Shown here: piece by piece, positions 26,305-34,297 of the stretch
Position numbering within the stretch: the stretch's first letter is position 1
Layout: every line of letters begins with the position of its first letter
From: Streptomyces sp. NA04227
GTDB taxonomy: Bacteria; Actinomycetota; Actinomycetes; Streptomycetales; Streptomycetaceae
Assembly: GCF_013364195.1 (NCBI RefSeq)
Contig: NZ_CP054918.1
Location: 4,639,001 to 4,703,000, forward strand
Direction: 5' to 3'
DNA length: 64,000 bases
Translations under genes and position numbers: made by a program
Notes under the pieces: generated by a model
The model's input: only the letters and a program-made list of their open reading frames with translations
What the model was told of the DNA's origin: nothing
Databases searched by the model: none

Positions 26305-27327
26305 TCACCCCTCGCCCCGCGCCCCCGCCAACGCCTCCCGCAAATGCCCATGGTGCTCCGTCAGGAGCCGTCGGGCGGTGCGGCCGTCCACTCCGCCGAG
26401 GATGGTCAGGATGGCGTCCTTGACCTCGCCGTCGGTGGCCGTGAGAGCCGTTTCGATCTCCGCTTCCGTGGCGCCGGTGGCGAGCGCGACGATGCGGCGG
26501 GAGCGGGCGCGCAGCTTCTCGTTGGAGGCGCGGACGTCGACCATCAGGTTTCCGTAGGTCTTGCCGAGGCGGATCATGGTGATGGTCGAGAGCATGTTGA
26601 GGACGAGCTTCTGGGCCGTGCCGCCCTTCAACCGGGTGGAGCCGGTGAGGAGTTCGGGCCCCACGACGACCTCGATGCCGTGCTCGGCGGCCGCCGCGAG
26701 CGGGCTGCCCGCGTTGCAGGACAGGCCGAGCGTCAGCGCGCCGAGCGAGCGCGCGTACTGCACGGCGCCGATCGCGTACGGCGTGCGTCCGGAGGCGGAG
26801 ATGCCCACCACCACGTCGTCCGCCGTCAGGGCGAGGCCTTCGAGGTCCGCGGCGGCCAACTCCGTTGAGTCCTCGGCGCCTTCGACGGCCGCCACCATCG
26901 CGGTCGGGCCGCCCGCGATCAGGCCCACCACGTCCGCGGGGTCGGTGTTGAAGGTCGGCGGGCACTCGCTCGCGTCCAGAACACCCAGCCGTCCGGCGGT
27001 GCCCGCGCCCGCGTAGACGAGCCGTCCGCCGCGGGACATCCGGGCGGCGGCCGCGTCGATGGCGGCGGCGATCGCCGGCAGTTGCCGGGCCACGGCACCG
27101 GCGACGCTCGCGTCCTCGCCGTTCATGATCCGGGCGATCTCCAGCGTCTCCAGCCGGTCGATCTCGGCCAGTTCGGGCCGGAACTGCTCCGTGGTGAGGT
27201 GGGCGAGTTCGGCGGTGAGCCGCTGGTAGGGGGCGGTAGAGCCCGGCCCGGGCGCGGCGGAACCGGTGGTCGAGTCGGTGGCGGGGCCGGTGGGGGAGTC
27301 GGCGGAGGGGCCGACGGGGGAGGTCAT
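26305..27327 (-). CDS. murQ: N-acetylmuramic acid 6-phosphate etherase
   Basis: 340 residues, SIS fold. Signatures are RLVYAGAGTAGRLGVLDASECPPTF, the IAGG loop, GISASGRTPYAIGA, NAGSPLAAAAEHGIEV, TGSTRLKGGTAQKLVLNMLST with the catalytic Glu/Lys region, and a C-terminal UBA-like tail. It cleaves the lactyl ether of MurNAc-6-phosphate to GlcNAc-6-phosphate and lactate, feeding the same pool as nagA. The N-terminal 30 residues are Ser/Thr/Gly-rich and not conserved. The RpiR regulator lies 94 bp upstream on the same strand, so they are probably co-transcribed. Confidence 0.95.
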   Translation of the reverse strand: MTSPVGPSADSPTGPATDSTTGSAAPGPGSTAPYQRLTAELAHLTTEQFRPELAEIDRLETLEIARIMNGEDASVAGAVARQLPAIAAAIDAAAARMSRGGRLVYAGAGTAGRLGVLDASECPPTFNTDPADVVGLIAGGPTAMVAAVEGAEDSTELAAADLEGLALTADDVVVGISASGRTPYAIGAVQYARSLGALTLGLSCNAGSPLAAAAEHGIEVVVGPELLTGSTRLKGGTAQKLVLNMLSTITMIRLGKTYGNLMVDVRASNEKLRARSRRIVALATGATEAEIETALTATDGEVKDAILTILGGVDGRTARRLLTEHHGHLREALAGARGEG

Positions 27328-27421
27328 GACGGGGCGGCTCTTTCCTGCGGTGCGTGCGGTGTCGGGGATACGTGCCGTGTCGGCGCGAGTGGTGTGGGGC
27401 CCGGACGGTGCCGGCTGCGGG

Positions 27422-28447
27422 TCAGCGCGGTACCTGGCGGGGGCGGTGCCGGTGGGCCAGGGCCTCGTACGAGGCGGACAGGGCGGGGCCCGCGGTCCGG
27501 TACGTACGCTGGGCCACGCCCACGAACAGGCAGTCCACCACGAGGAGTTGACTCGTACGCGAGGACATCGCCGCCGGGCGCAGCTCGCTCTCGCGGGCCG
27601 TCGACGTGGTCAGCACGTGGTCCGCGTACTGCGAGACGGGGCCGCCGGGATGGCCGGTGATCGCGAGGGTGGTGGCGCCGTGCTCGAAGGCGACGCGCAG
27701 GGGTTCTATGACGTCGCCGGTGGAGCCCGAGTGCGTGATCGCGATCGCCACGTCCTTGGCGCGGAGCTGGACCGCCGTGGTGATCGCCAGATGGGTGTCA
27801 TTGTGCGCGTGCGCGATCAGGCCGATGCGCAGCAGCTTCTGCGCGAGGTCCTGGCCGACCAGGGCGGAGGCGCCGATGCCGTAGATGTCCACCCGCCGTG
27901 CGCCGGCGAGTGCGTTCACGGCCGCGCCGAGCTGCACGGTGTCCAGGGCGGCCGCGGTGTCGGCGAGGGTCTGCTGTTCGTCGTGCGCGAGCTTGGCGAC
28001 CACGTCCGCGATCGGGTCGTCGACGGCGATGTCCGCCGTCACCGCCGGGGCGCGGCCCGACTGCTGCTGGGCGGCGAACCCGGCGAGGGCGAGCCTCAGG
28101 TCGCGGTAGCCGGGGTAGCCGAGCAGCCGGGCGGTACGGACGACGGTGGCCTCGCTGGTGCCGGTCAGCTCGGCGAGCCCGGTCACCGTGAGCGCGGCGC
28201 AGCCCGCCGGATCGCCTGCCACGGCCTCGGCGACGCGCTGCATGGAGCGGGTCATCGACGGCGCGAGGGTACGGACCTTGGCCGCGAGCGCCGCCGATGG
28301 CGGGCCCTCCCAGGCCTGCGTGGCCAGGCGCGGCGTACCACCGGCTGCCGCCGTACCCGCCGATGAGCCCGCTGCCGTACCCGCCGACGAGCCTGCCGAC
28401 GGCTGGTCCGGCCCGGTGCCGAAAGTTTCCTTCAGGTCTCGGGTCAC
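27422..28447 (-). CDS. RpiR/MurR family transcriptional regulator with SIS domain
   Basis: 341 residues: HTH_6 domain (PSMTRSMQRVAEAVAGDPAG, TGTSEATVVRTARLLGYPGYRDL) and SIS domain (RRVDIYGIGASALVGQDLAQK, ITHSGSTGDVIEPLRVA). It should sense a phosphosugar, most likely MurNAc-6-phosphate given its place before murQ. The N-terminus has an imperfect SSAGTAAG duplication. GTG 28447 has no ribosome binding site, so either the message is leaderless or translation starts further in. A GAAA-N5-TTTC palindrome lies five bases upstream. Confidence 0.85.
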   Translation of the reverse strand: MTRDLKETFGTGPDQPSAGSSAGTAAGSSAGTAAAGGTPRLATQAWEGPPSAALAAKVRTLAPSMTRSMQRVAEAVAGDPAGCAALTVTGLAELTGTSEATVVRTARLLGYPGYRDLRLALAGFAAQQQSGRAPAVTADIAVDDPIADVVAKLAHDEQQTLADTAAALDTVQLGAAVNALAGARRVDIYGIGASALVGQDLAQKLLRIGLIAHAHNDTHLAITTAVQLRAKDVAIAITHSGSTGDVIEPLRVAFEHGATTLAITGHPGGPVSQYADHVLTTSTARESELRPAAMSSRTSQLLVVDCLFVGVAQRTYRTAGPALSASYEALAHRHRPRQVPR

Positions 28448-28895
28448 ATATGAAAGCTATTTTCGGCGGGGCGAGTGGTCAAGAGGTTCCGAGGCGCCGG
28501 GGGTGCCGGGGCGCGACGGAGGGCGAGGTGCCGGGTGGGCGCGCTCGCCCGGCGCGCGGTGGCGCGGTCCGGCCCCGCGGGGCACCTGTCCGGGGAAGTG
28601 GGCAGGTGCCCCACCCCGCTCCCTGGGGGAGGAGCGGGGCGGGGCAGGCCGGTGCCGGGAGGCGAGCGCGCAGGCCGAGGGCGCTCGGGCACCAGCCGTC
28701 TGTGGGGCCGCCTCGGGGGCCACTTCGGGAGCTGCCCCCGGGGGTCACCTCAGGTGCCGCCTCTTGCGTTCACCCACGTCCGTTGTCTGGTCGCATCCGC
28801 CTACGCCCGGGTCGGTCCCGGGAGCCGGTCTGACGCGGGGCCGGCTCCCGGGACACCGGGTCACCGGGGCACGTGGGCCGTGCTGGCCGGTGAGT
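28448..28895. other. GC-rich stretch without clear gene
   Basis: Open frames here are Arg/Gly/Pro-rich shadows without ribosome binding sites. A hairpin-forming GC run (GCCCCGCTCCCTGGGGGAGG) near 28612 is visible. I see nothing else that supports a feature. Confidence 0.4.
28452..28464. promoter_or_regulatory. Candidate RpiR/MurR operator
   Basis: GAAAGCTATTTTC has GAAA/TTTC arms around five bases and stands out as the only AT-rich patch in a very GC-rich stretch. Its position at the start of the regulator gene suggests autoregulation. Confidence 0.4.
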
Positions 28896-29162
28896 TCAGG
28901 GGGCGTCGTGGACGCTTGTGCGGTCGGCGAGTTCAGTGGTTTTGGTGGACTTGGTGGGTTGGGAGGCGGTTGAGGGGGTGGATGGTCGCGCGGGCTCGTC
29001 GGTGCCGGTGCCGGTGCCGGTGCCGGTGTTGGCGGTGCGGGCTCGGGTGCCGGTTCGGCGACGGGGGTTGTGGTGGCTGCGGGCGAAGGGGGCGCTGTAG
29101 CCGTTCGTACGGCCGGGTCGTCGATCCCTGCGAAGGCTGTCCCGGGTGTTGCTGTTGCCCAT
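28896..29162 (-). CDS. Possible small basic protein
   Basis: 88 residues starting MGNSNTRDSLRRDRRPGRTNG, then a GTGTGTGT microsatellite-encoded run and a Ser/Thr-rich tail. The only real support is a good ribosome binding site: GGAGGAA ends nine bases before the ATG at 29162. Composition is low in complexity and no family is recognised. The overlapping larger minus-strand frame (28745-29374) is Pro-rich and lacks such a site. Confidence 0.35.
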   Translation of the reverse strand: MGNSNTRDSLRRDRRPGRTNGYSAPFARSHHNPRRRTGTRARTANTGTGTGTGTDEPARPSTPSTASQPTKSTKTTELADRTSVHDAP

Positions 29163-29937
29163 GAGGCGAGTTCCTCCGTCGGTCTTCCTGCCTCGGTGTT
29201 CGTGCCTTGGTCTTTGCTCGGCGGTCCTTCTTCGTCGGTCTTGGTTGTCGGTCTACGGCCGTCTGTCCACGGGCGGCGGTCTGCGTTCGTCGTCTGCTGC
29301 CTGTCGGCGATACGGGTTTTCGGCTGACACCGGAAAGATGCGTCGCTCGGCTTCGGTGAAAACGCGGGAGTCACGCTCTTCCGTCTCAGGCGTGAATACC
29401 TCGCTTTTGTCTGGCGCTTTCGATTCCCTCGGTGTTATTCGCGTGGGCTTCTGTCAGATGTTCTGTCAGGTGTTCTGAACTGCGGAAACCTTTCCTTCTC
29501 GCGCGCTGGCAGTGCGCTCTCCGAATGCGCCGGAGTCCGCCGGAGTTCGCCGTACCCCGTGTACCGAGTCCGCGTATCGAGCCCACGTATTGAGTTCACG
29601 CATTGCGGGGTCGTGTTTTCTTTTTCGCGCCCCCTTGATATTCCGCTCTTCTCTCGGTCCTTAAATCGTTCCTATGAAGTGGTATCGCGCCAGTTACGGA
29701 TGTGCGGAACGAGTCAGGGGAATGGTGTGCCGAACGACTCCACGTACGGGGGAGGGGGCGGCCGATTCTCCGCAGGCGCTGGGGAGAGGGACGTCCGGTC
29801 CGTGCGTCCCGGCGCGCAGCGTTCGTGGCCGAATCGCCGCAGGCGCCGCCCGGTTGGCCGATGTACGGAACCGGCCCGGCGCCCGGCGTCCAGGGTGCTC
29901 CGGCTTGTGCGCCTTCGGCCGGGCGCACAATGGACGC
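29163..29937. other. Low-GC intergenic stretch
   Basis: GC content drops relative to its neighbours between about 29170 and 29700, with many TTC/TCT runs and repeated TCGGTCTT words. A direct repeat of 12 bp sits at 29449. No convincing coding frame is present. It may hold the promoter of the gene at 29938 and the leader of the small minus-strand gene. Confidence 0.45.
29449..29480 (+). repeat. Short direct repeat TTCTGTCAGATG / TTCTGTCAGGTG
   Basis: Two 12-bp units differing at one base follow one another directly, and a third half unit TTCTGAA follows. They lie in the low-GC gap, about 460 bp before the next gene. Confidence 0.6.
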
Positions 29938-30417
29938 ATGACCTACCCCGACCGTCCCGAGCGCCCCGGCGGCCAGGGCAACGCTGACAGCCCCGGCGGC
30001 CCCGACAGCTCAGGTATCCCAGGTGGCCCGGAGCGTCCGGTGCCCCCGCTCGAACAGGCCCTGCACGCGGCCCGCGCGCTCGTCCTCGCCGATCTCGCGG
30101 CCTGCACCGTGGCCGACGCGGATGTCGTGTCCCTGGTCGAGGAGTCGATCACGCATCGGCGCTGGTGGGTCGAGCAGTGGCCGGAGGGCGCGGAGTACGT
30201 CGCCGGTCTGGTCGCGCAGGACGTCCAGGACGCGCTCCTGGAGCGCTACGGGCGCTGGCCGCTGTGCCCCGTCTGCGGCTCCGGTGATCCGCACGCCCTC
30301 GACGTGGAGCCCGAACTCGGCGCCGACCCGCACTGGGTCTGCGGCAAGGCCGTGGTGCAGGTCGCCCGGGTCGGTTCGCTCGGCACCCTGCCCGGCTTCG
30401 GGGCGAGGGCGACGTGA
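29938..30417 (+). CDS. Conserved hypothetical protein with a Cys pair
   Basis: 159 residues. The first 35 are Pro/Gly-rich; the rest is compact and contains ITHRRWWVEQWPEGAEYVAGLVAQDVQDALLERYG and LCPVCGSGDPHALDVEPELG, DPHWVCGKA, which looks like a small zinc ribbon (CPVC plus later His/Cys). I do not recognise a named family. ATG 29938 is chosen as the first start after the low-GC gap. Its stop overlaps the GTG of the DUF4031 gene by four bases (GTGA), so the two are coupled and probably work together. Confidence 0.75.
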   Translation: MTYPDRPERPGGQGNADSPGGPDSSGIPGGPERPVPPLEQALHAARALVLADLAACTVADADVVSLVEESITHRRWWVEQWPEGAEYVAGLVAQDVQDALLERYGRWPLCPVCGSGDPHALDVEPELGADPHWVCGKAVVQVARVGSLGTLPGFGARAT

Positions 30418-30680
30418 CGCTGTACATCGACCCGCCCACCTGGCCGGGTCACGGCCGCCTCTGGTCCCACCTTGTCAGCGACGTCTCGTACGAGGAACTG
30501 CACGCCTTCGCCGCCGGGATCGGCGCCCCGCGGCGTGCCTTCGAGCGGGACCACTACGACATCCCCGCGTACCGCTACCGCGACGCGGTCGACGCCGGAG
30601 CGGTGGAGATCTCCAGCCGGGAGATCGTACGGATCCTGCTGAAGGCGGGGCTGCGCAGGCGGAAGGGCAGCGTGGGGTAA
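30414..30680 (+). CDS. DUF4031 domain protein
   Basis: 88 residues: MTLYIDPPTWPGHGRLWSHLVSD, SYEELHAFAAGIGAPRRAFERDHYDIPAYRY and SSREIVRILLKAGLRRRKG match DUF4031, a small family of unknown function found in actinobacteria and phages. It starts at a GTG overlapping the previous stop codon. No catalytic role is established. Confidence 0.85.
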   Translation: MTLYIDPPTWPGHGRLWSHLVSDVSYEELHAFAAGIGAPRRAFERDHYDIPAYRYRDAVDAGAVEISSREIVRILLKAGLRRRKGSVG

Positions 30681-30868
30681 CGGGCCTGGGGTAACCGGCC
30701 TTTGCGGGGCGGGAGTTGAGGCTTGACGCGTCCGTTCCCGTCAAAGGTGGAGACCTGCGAACCACCGCACCCGTGAGCGCCGAGTTCCGTCCCCCCACCG
30801 CGACCGCCGTGTGGGCGACGGCCGCGGCAGGTGGGGTGGGGAGCGGTTCGGAGACGTGAACTGCCCGA

Positions 30869-31387
30869 TCAGCCGCCGATGTTCACGTCGATGCAGGCGT
30901 AGAAGGCGTTCACGGTGTTGGAGATGTTCCAGACCGCGAGGATCTTTTGCGGGCCGCGCAGGTCACCGAAGTCGACCTGGTGGGTGACCGTGGTGCCGGG
31001 CTGGGCGCCGCCGTCGTCGAACTCGGCGATCTTGCGGTCGCCGATGAAGTACTGCCAGGTGCTGGTGTTGTGCGGCGCGGTCAGGGTCCATTGGAAGGAC
31101 TGGGACGTGCCGACCTCGCTGACCTTCCAGCCCTTGGAGTCGTCGTCGAGTTCGGCGAAGCGGCTGTTGCCGCCGCTGCAACTGGTCAGGCCCTTGGGTC
31201 CCTCGACGCTCTGGGGCTCGTACTTGATCTCGCCGCACGGGACGACTCCGGCGGCGCACTGGGCCTGCCGGCTGGGCGGGTCGGAGATGTAGCCGTGTGC
31301 CGAGGCCTGGCCCGCGGGGAGGCTCACGGCGAGGACCGGGGCGAGCGCGGCACCGGCGAGAACGGCGAATTTCCTGCTGGAACGCAT
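30869..31387 (-). CDS. Secreted chitin-active lytic polysaccharide monooxygenase (AA10)
   Basis: 172 residues. A signal peptide ends ASA, leaving His as residue 1 of the mature enzyme (HGYISDPPSRQ), the first half of the copper histidine brace. The second His lies in APHNTSTWQYFI. Paired Cys and the closing FYACIDVNIGG are usual for Streptomyces AA10 proteins. No separate chitin-binding module is attached, so it is the short form. It oxidatively cleaves crystalline chitin (or cellulose; specificity not readable). AAGGAG precedes ATG 31387. A DasR site lies 200 bp upstream, which supports chitin as substrate. Confidence 0.93.
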   Translation of the reverse strand: MRSSRKFAVLAGAALAPVLAVSLPAGQASAHGYISDPPSRQAQCAAGVVPCGEIKYEPQSVEGPKGLTSCSGGNSRFAELDDDSKGWKVSEVGTSQSFQWTLTAPHNTSTWQYFIGDRKIAEFDDGGAQPGTTVTHQVDFGDLRGPQKILAVWNISNTVNAFYACIDVNIGG

Positions 31388-31586
31388 GCGGTACTCCTTC
31401 ACATCAGGTCTTCCTGCCGTCGCGTGCCGCGCGAACGCCGCGCGTGTGCGCACGGAAAGGGCAGGGTGGAGCCCACGAGGGGCGGTGTCCCGAAGGTGGG
31501 GCGAAGAGGCGCGTGGTTCATGGCAGCGGGCCCCGGCGGCATGCGGAGTCGGTTCAACTCCCGTGCCCGGCAGGGTCGTTACTGCC

Positions 31587-31602
31587 CATGGACTAGACCA
31601 GC
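31587..31602. promoter_or_regulatory. DasR-responsive element (dre) of the LPMO gene
   Basis: CATGGACTAGACCAGC matches ACTGGTCTAGACCAGT at 12 of 16 positions. It lies 200 bp before the LPMO start and 46 bp after the stop of the HD-domain gene, so it can serve only the leftward LPMO promoter. Confidence 0.8.
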
Positions 31603-31647
31603 AGAACGGGTTGGTCGCGTCAAGGGTTCGGGCGGGGCCGGCCCGGT

Positions 31648-32328
31648 TCAGCCCTCGCGGTGCCCCGCCCGCAGAAGATCCAGCTCGCCGCGGAGGTTGC
31701 GGCGGGCCGCCTCCTCCCAGTGCGCGGCGCCGTACTCGGTCCTGAACAGACGTGGCAGCGTGAGGAGTTGGTCCAGGATGGCGGCGCGGCCGTCGCGGAA
31801 GGCGTCCTCGGGGACGAAGGCGTACTCCTCGCGGACGGCGGCGGCGTAGACGGCGTACGCCTCGGGGGACGAGGCCAGGATCGCGAGGTCGGCGTCGCAC
31901 AGCACCTCGCCGTTGCGGTCGCCCGGCTCCGGGTCGTGGCCGACGGTGAGCCGTACGAGACGGGCCACCTCCGCCGTGTCCGGCGTACTCAACCCGGCCT
32001 CGGGCAGGGCGCGTTCGGCGAGGCGGGCGCTGCGGTCCTCGTTGTGCGCGCGGTCCGGATGGTAGACGGCGTCGTGGAACCACGCGGCGAGCCGTACGAG
32101 TTCGGCGTTCTCGGCGAAGGGAGCGAGCACGTCGATGTGCGCGAGCACCGCCACCAGGTGATCCGTGGTGTGGTAGCGGCGCTGCGGCTCCGCCCAGCGG
32201 GCGAGCAGGTCCTCGGCGTACGCCTCGGGGGCCGGGGCGTCCCGGCCGGTCACGGCGACGGCGTTCAGGGTCGCGGCCAGGCGGCGGCGCAGGTCCTCGT
32301 GGGCGGGGTGCTCGGGCAGTGCGGGCAT
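31648..32328 (-). CDS. HD-domain metal-dependent phosphohydrolase-like protein
   Basis: About 226 residues. The HD site is seen as RRYHTTDHLVAVLAHID, LAAWFHDAVYHPDRAHNEDRSA and VRLTVGHDPEPGDRNGEVLCDADLAIL: conserved His, His-Asp and Asp positions are intact. Such stand-alone HD proteins hydrolyse phosphoesters, often nucleotides; the substrate is unknown. ATG 32328 is preferred, since the very long frame upstream runs antisense through two other genes. It is divergent from the gene at 32398 with only 69 bp between. Confidence 0.82.
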   Translation of the reverse strand: MPALPEHPAHEDLRRRLAATLNAVAVTGRDAPAPEAYAEDLLARWAEPQRRYHTTDHLVAVLAHIDVLAPFAENAELVRLAAWFHDAVYHPDRAHNEDRSARLAERALPEAGLSTPDTAEVARLVRLTVGHDPEPGDRNGEVLCDADLAILASSPEAYAVYAAAVREEYAFVPEDAFRDGRAAILDQLLTLPRLFRTEYGAAHWEEAARRNLRGELDLLRAGHREG

Positions 32329-32397
32329 GGCGCCATTGTGAGGCACGGCGCCGCGCCCCCGCCGGGCCCCCTCCTCGACAGGCCCTAGCGTGGCCGT

Positions 32398-33072
32398 ATG
32401 ACTGCTGCTGTCGCCGTACACGAAGAACGTGACCCCGAACTTCCCGGCCGGCTCCTGCGGACCGAGCGCGACGCGCTGCTGCCATTGCTGCGCGAACGAC
32501 CCGAGAACGACTTCGCCCTGCGCACCTGTTGTCCCGGCTGGACCGTGCGCCATGTGCTCGCGCACTGCTCCTCCGCCCTGATGCGGGTGGTGGAAAACCG
32601 TTACGAGGAAGGGGTGTTCACGCCCGAGGGCAACGACCGTGACATCGCCGAGCGGGCCGACTGGCCTCTCGCCCGCATTCTCGACGAACTGGAACAGGGG
32701 ATGACCGAGGCCGGTCCCGTCGTCGCCGCGTCGGACGGGGCGATGGACATCATCGCCCTCGGCGAGTGGATCCACGCGGGCGATGTACGCGAGGCCTTCG
32801 GCGAACCCGGGGCGTACGCGGGCGCGGGACTGCCCGCCGCCCTGCGCCTGCTGGGACGCAGCTCCCGCGAGAGGAAGCACGTCCCGCTCCACGCCGACCT
32901 GGACGACCACGACGAACCCCTGCTCCTCGGCGAGCCCACCGGTGAACGCCCGCCCGCCCGCTACCTGGGCGACGCCGCCACGCTCGTACGGCTCTACGCG
33001 GGACGCCCGCTGACCGGCACGCGGTACGAACTGGTGGGGGCGAGGGAAGCGGAGCTCTTCATCTTCGGCTGA
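32398..33072 (+). CDS. Maleylpyruvate isomerase/DinB-like (TIGR03083) family protein
   Basis: 224 residues. The four-helix DinB-like domain shows LLRTERDALLPLLRE, CPGWTVRHVLAHCSSALMRVVE with the metal-ligand His, and IIALGEWIHAGDVREAFGEP with a second His pair. A smaller C-terminal domain has LGDAATLVRLYAGRPL, as in mycothiol-dependent isomerases. Many streptomycete members are thought to use mycothiol. Its substrate is unknown. ATG 32398 starts right after the short divergent promoter region. Confidence 0.82.
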   Translation: MTAAVAVHEERDPELPGRLLRTERDALLPLLRERPENDFALRTCCPGWTVRHVLAHCSSALMRVVENRYEEGVFTPEGNDRDIAERADWPLARILDELEQGMTEAGPVVAASDGAMDIIALGEWIHAGDVREAFGEPGAYAGAGLPAALRLLGRSSRERKHVPLHADLDDHDEPLLLGEPTGERPPARYLGDAATLVRLYAGRPLTGTRYELVGAREAELFIFG

Positions 33073-33496
33073 GAAGGCCAACTCCCTTCCAGCACCCCCT
33101 GCTTGGGCTTGGGCTTGGGTGTTGCCCTGGTGGGGGTGCGTGCGGGTGTGCTTGGGCGTGCGAGCCGCGCGCGGCGTACGCGTGCGCGCGGGCGCATGAG
33201 GGCGTACGGGAGTGCCGGGGCGCGGGAATTTTCCCTCGCGCCCCGGTTTCGTACTTTTGTCCGCCGGGGGCTTTGACCATTCGGTGCTTGTTTCCGGTTG
33301 CCGTACTGGACTAGACCTATTCGTGTGGTGATCACGGACTCGGACGCACGGCGTGGCCGTGCGCTCGGAGGGCCGGGAGCGACAGACCCCTGCACCCGCA
33401 GGACCCGCGAAAGCCGCGGGGGCGGCGGGTGCGCGGGCCGGTGACCGCGCAGTTCGCCGCCGAGACAGTTCGGCAGCCCGGAAGCAGTGGAGTGCC
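33073..33496. other. Gap before cutC with a DasR site
   Basis: The left half has a (GCTTGG)-like simple repeat near 33101-33120 and many GT/CG words; the right half carries the dre at 33305-33320. No gene is supported. Confidence 0.55.
33305..33320. promoter_or_regulatory. DasR-responsive element (dre) upstream of cutC
   Basis: ACTGGACTAGACCTAT matches ACTGGTCTAGACCAGT at 13 of 16 positions, the best of the three dre sites in the window. It lies 177 bp before the cutC start, and no leftward gene could use it. Confidence 0.75.
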
Positions 33497-34195
33497 ATGA
33501 GCAGCAGTGCCGTCCTCGAGGTGATCGCCCTCGACGCGACCGACGCCCGCGCCGCCGAACGCGGCGGCGCGGACCGGCTGGAGCTGGTGACCGACATGGC
33601 CGCCGACGGTCTGACCCCCTCCCGCGAGACCTTCGCGGCCGTGCGCGAGGCGGTCCGGATCCCGGTCCGTGTGATGCTGCGGCTGCGGCCCGGCTTCGGT
33701 GTGGGTGACTCCCGCGAGCAGGACGAACTCGTCGCGCGGGCAAGGGAGTTGCGTGCCGTGGGCGCCGAGGAGTTCGTGCTCGGGTTCCTCGACGCCACGG
33801 GCGGACCGGACCTGAAGGCGCTCGACCTCCTGCTCGCCGAACTCGACGGCTGCCGCTGGACGTTCCACCGCGCCCTGGACCAGGCCGTCGACCGGCACGC
33901 CCTGCGCGTCGCCGTCGCACCGCTGCCCGGGCTCGACACCTATCTGACCGCCGGCTCGCCGACCGGCGTCGACGACGGCATGTCCGTCCTGCTCGCGGAG
34001 GCCATGCAGCGCGGCGAACCCGGCTACGAGCAGCACATCCTGGTCGGCGGCGGCCTGCGCCTCGACCACATGCCCCGCCTCCTCGCCGCCGGTGTCAACG
34101 GCTTCCACATCGGCACCGCGGCCCGCCCCCACGGCTGGGACGGACCGGTGCACACCGACACGGTCCTCAACTGGCGCCGCACGCTGGACACTTGA
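33497..34195 (+). CDS. cutC: CutC family TIM-barrel protein
   Basis: About 232 residues. LEVIALDATDARAAERGGADRLELVTDMAADGLTPS is the conserved CutC opening, RVMLRLRPGFG, EFVLGFLDATGGPDLKAL, CRWTFHRALDQ and ILVGGGLRLDHMPRLLAAGVNGFHIGTAAR follow. The family was named for copper tolerance, but that role is doubtful; the barrel suggests an enzyme. Here a DasR site points to amino-sugar or wall recycling. ATG 33497 fits the family N-terminus. Confidence 0.87.
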   Translation: MSSSAVLEVIALDATDARAAERGGADRLELVTDMAADGLTPSRETFAAVREAVRIPVRVMLRLRPGFGVGDSREQDELVARARELRAVGAEEFVLGFLDATGGPDLKALDLLLAELDGCRWTFHRALDQAVDRHALRVAVAPLPGLDTYLTAGSPTGVDDGMSVLLAEAMQRGEPGYEQHILVGGGLRLDHMPRLLAAGVNGFHIGTAARPHGWDGPVHTDTVLNWRRTLDT

Positions 34196-34297
34196 GCGGC
34201 CGAGGCGGATCCCGTCGGGTCCGCATCAGACGGCGGACTCCGGCGGGGTTCGGGGCGAGGTGGTCCGCATCAGACGATGGACTCTGTCGGGCCTGCC

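Noticed and set aside
27260..27280. Further DasR site near murQ
   Set aside because: GGTGGTCGAGTCGG inside the murQ coding region lacks the CTAGACC half of the consensus.
28745..29374. 209-residue minus-strand frame with Pro/Ala repeats
   Set aside because: No ribosome binding site; the repeats are the shadow of a GGTGCC microsatellite, and the alternative frame at 28896-29162 has a better start.
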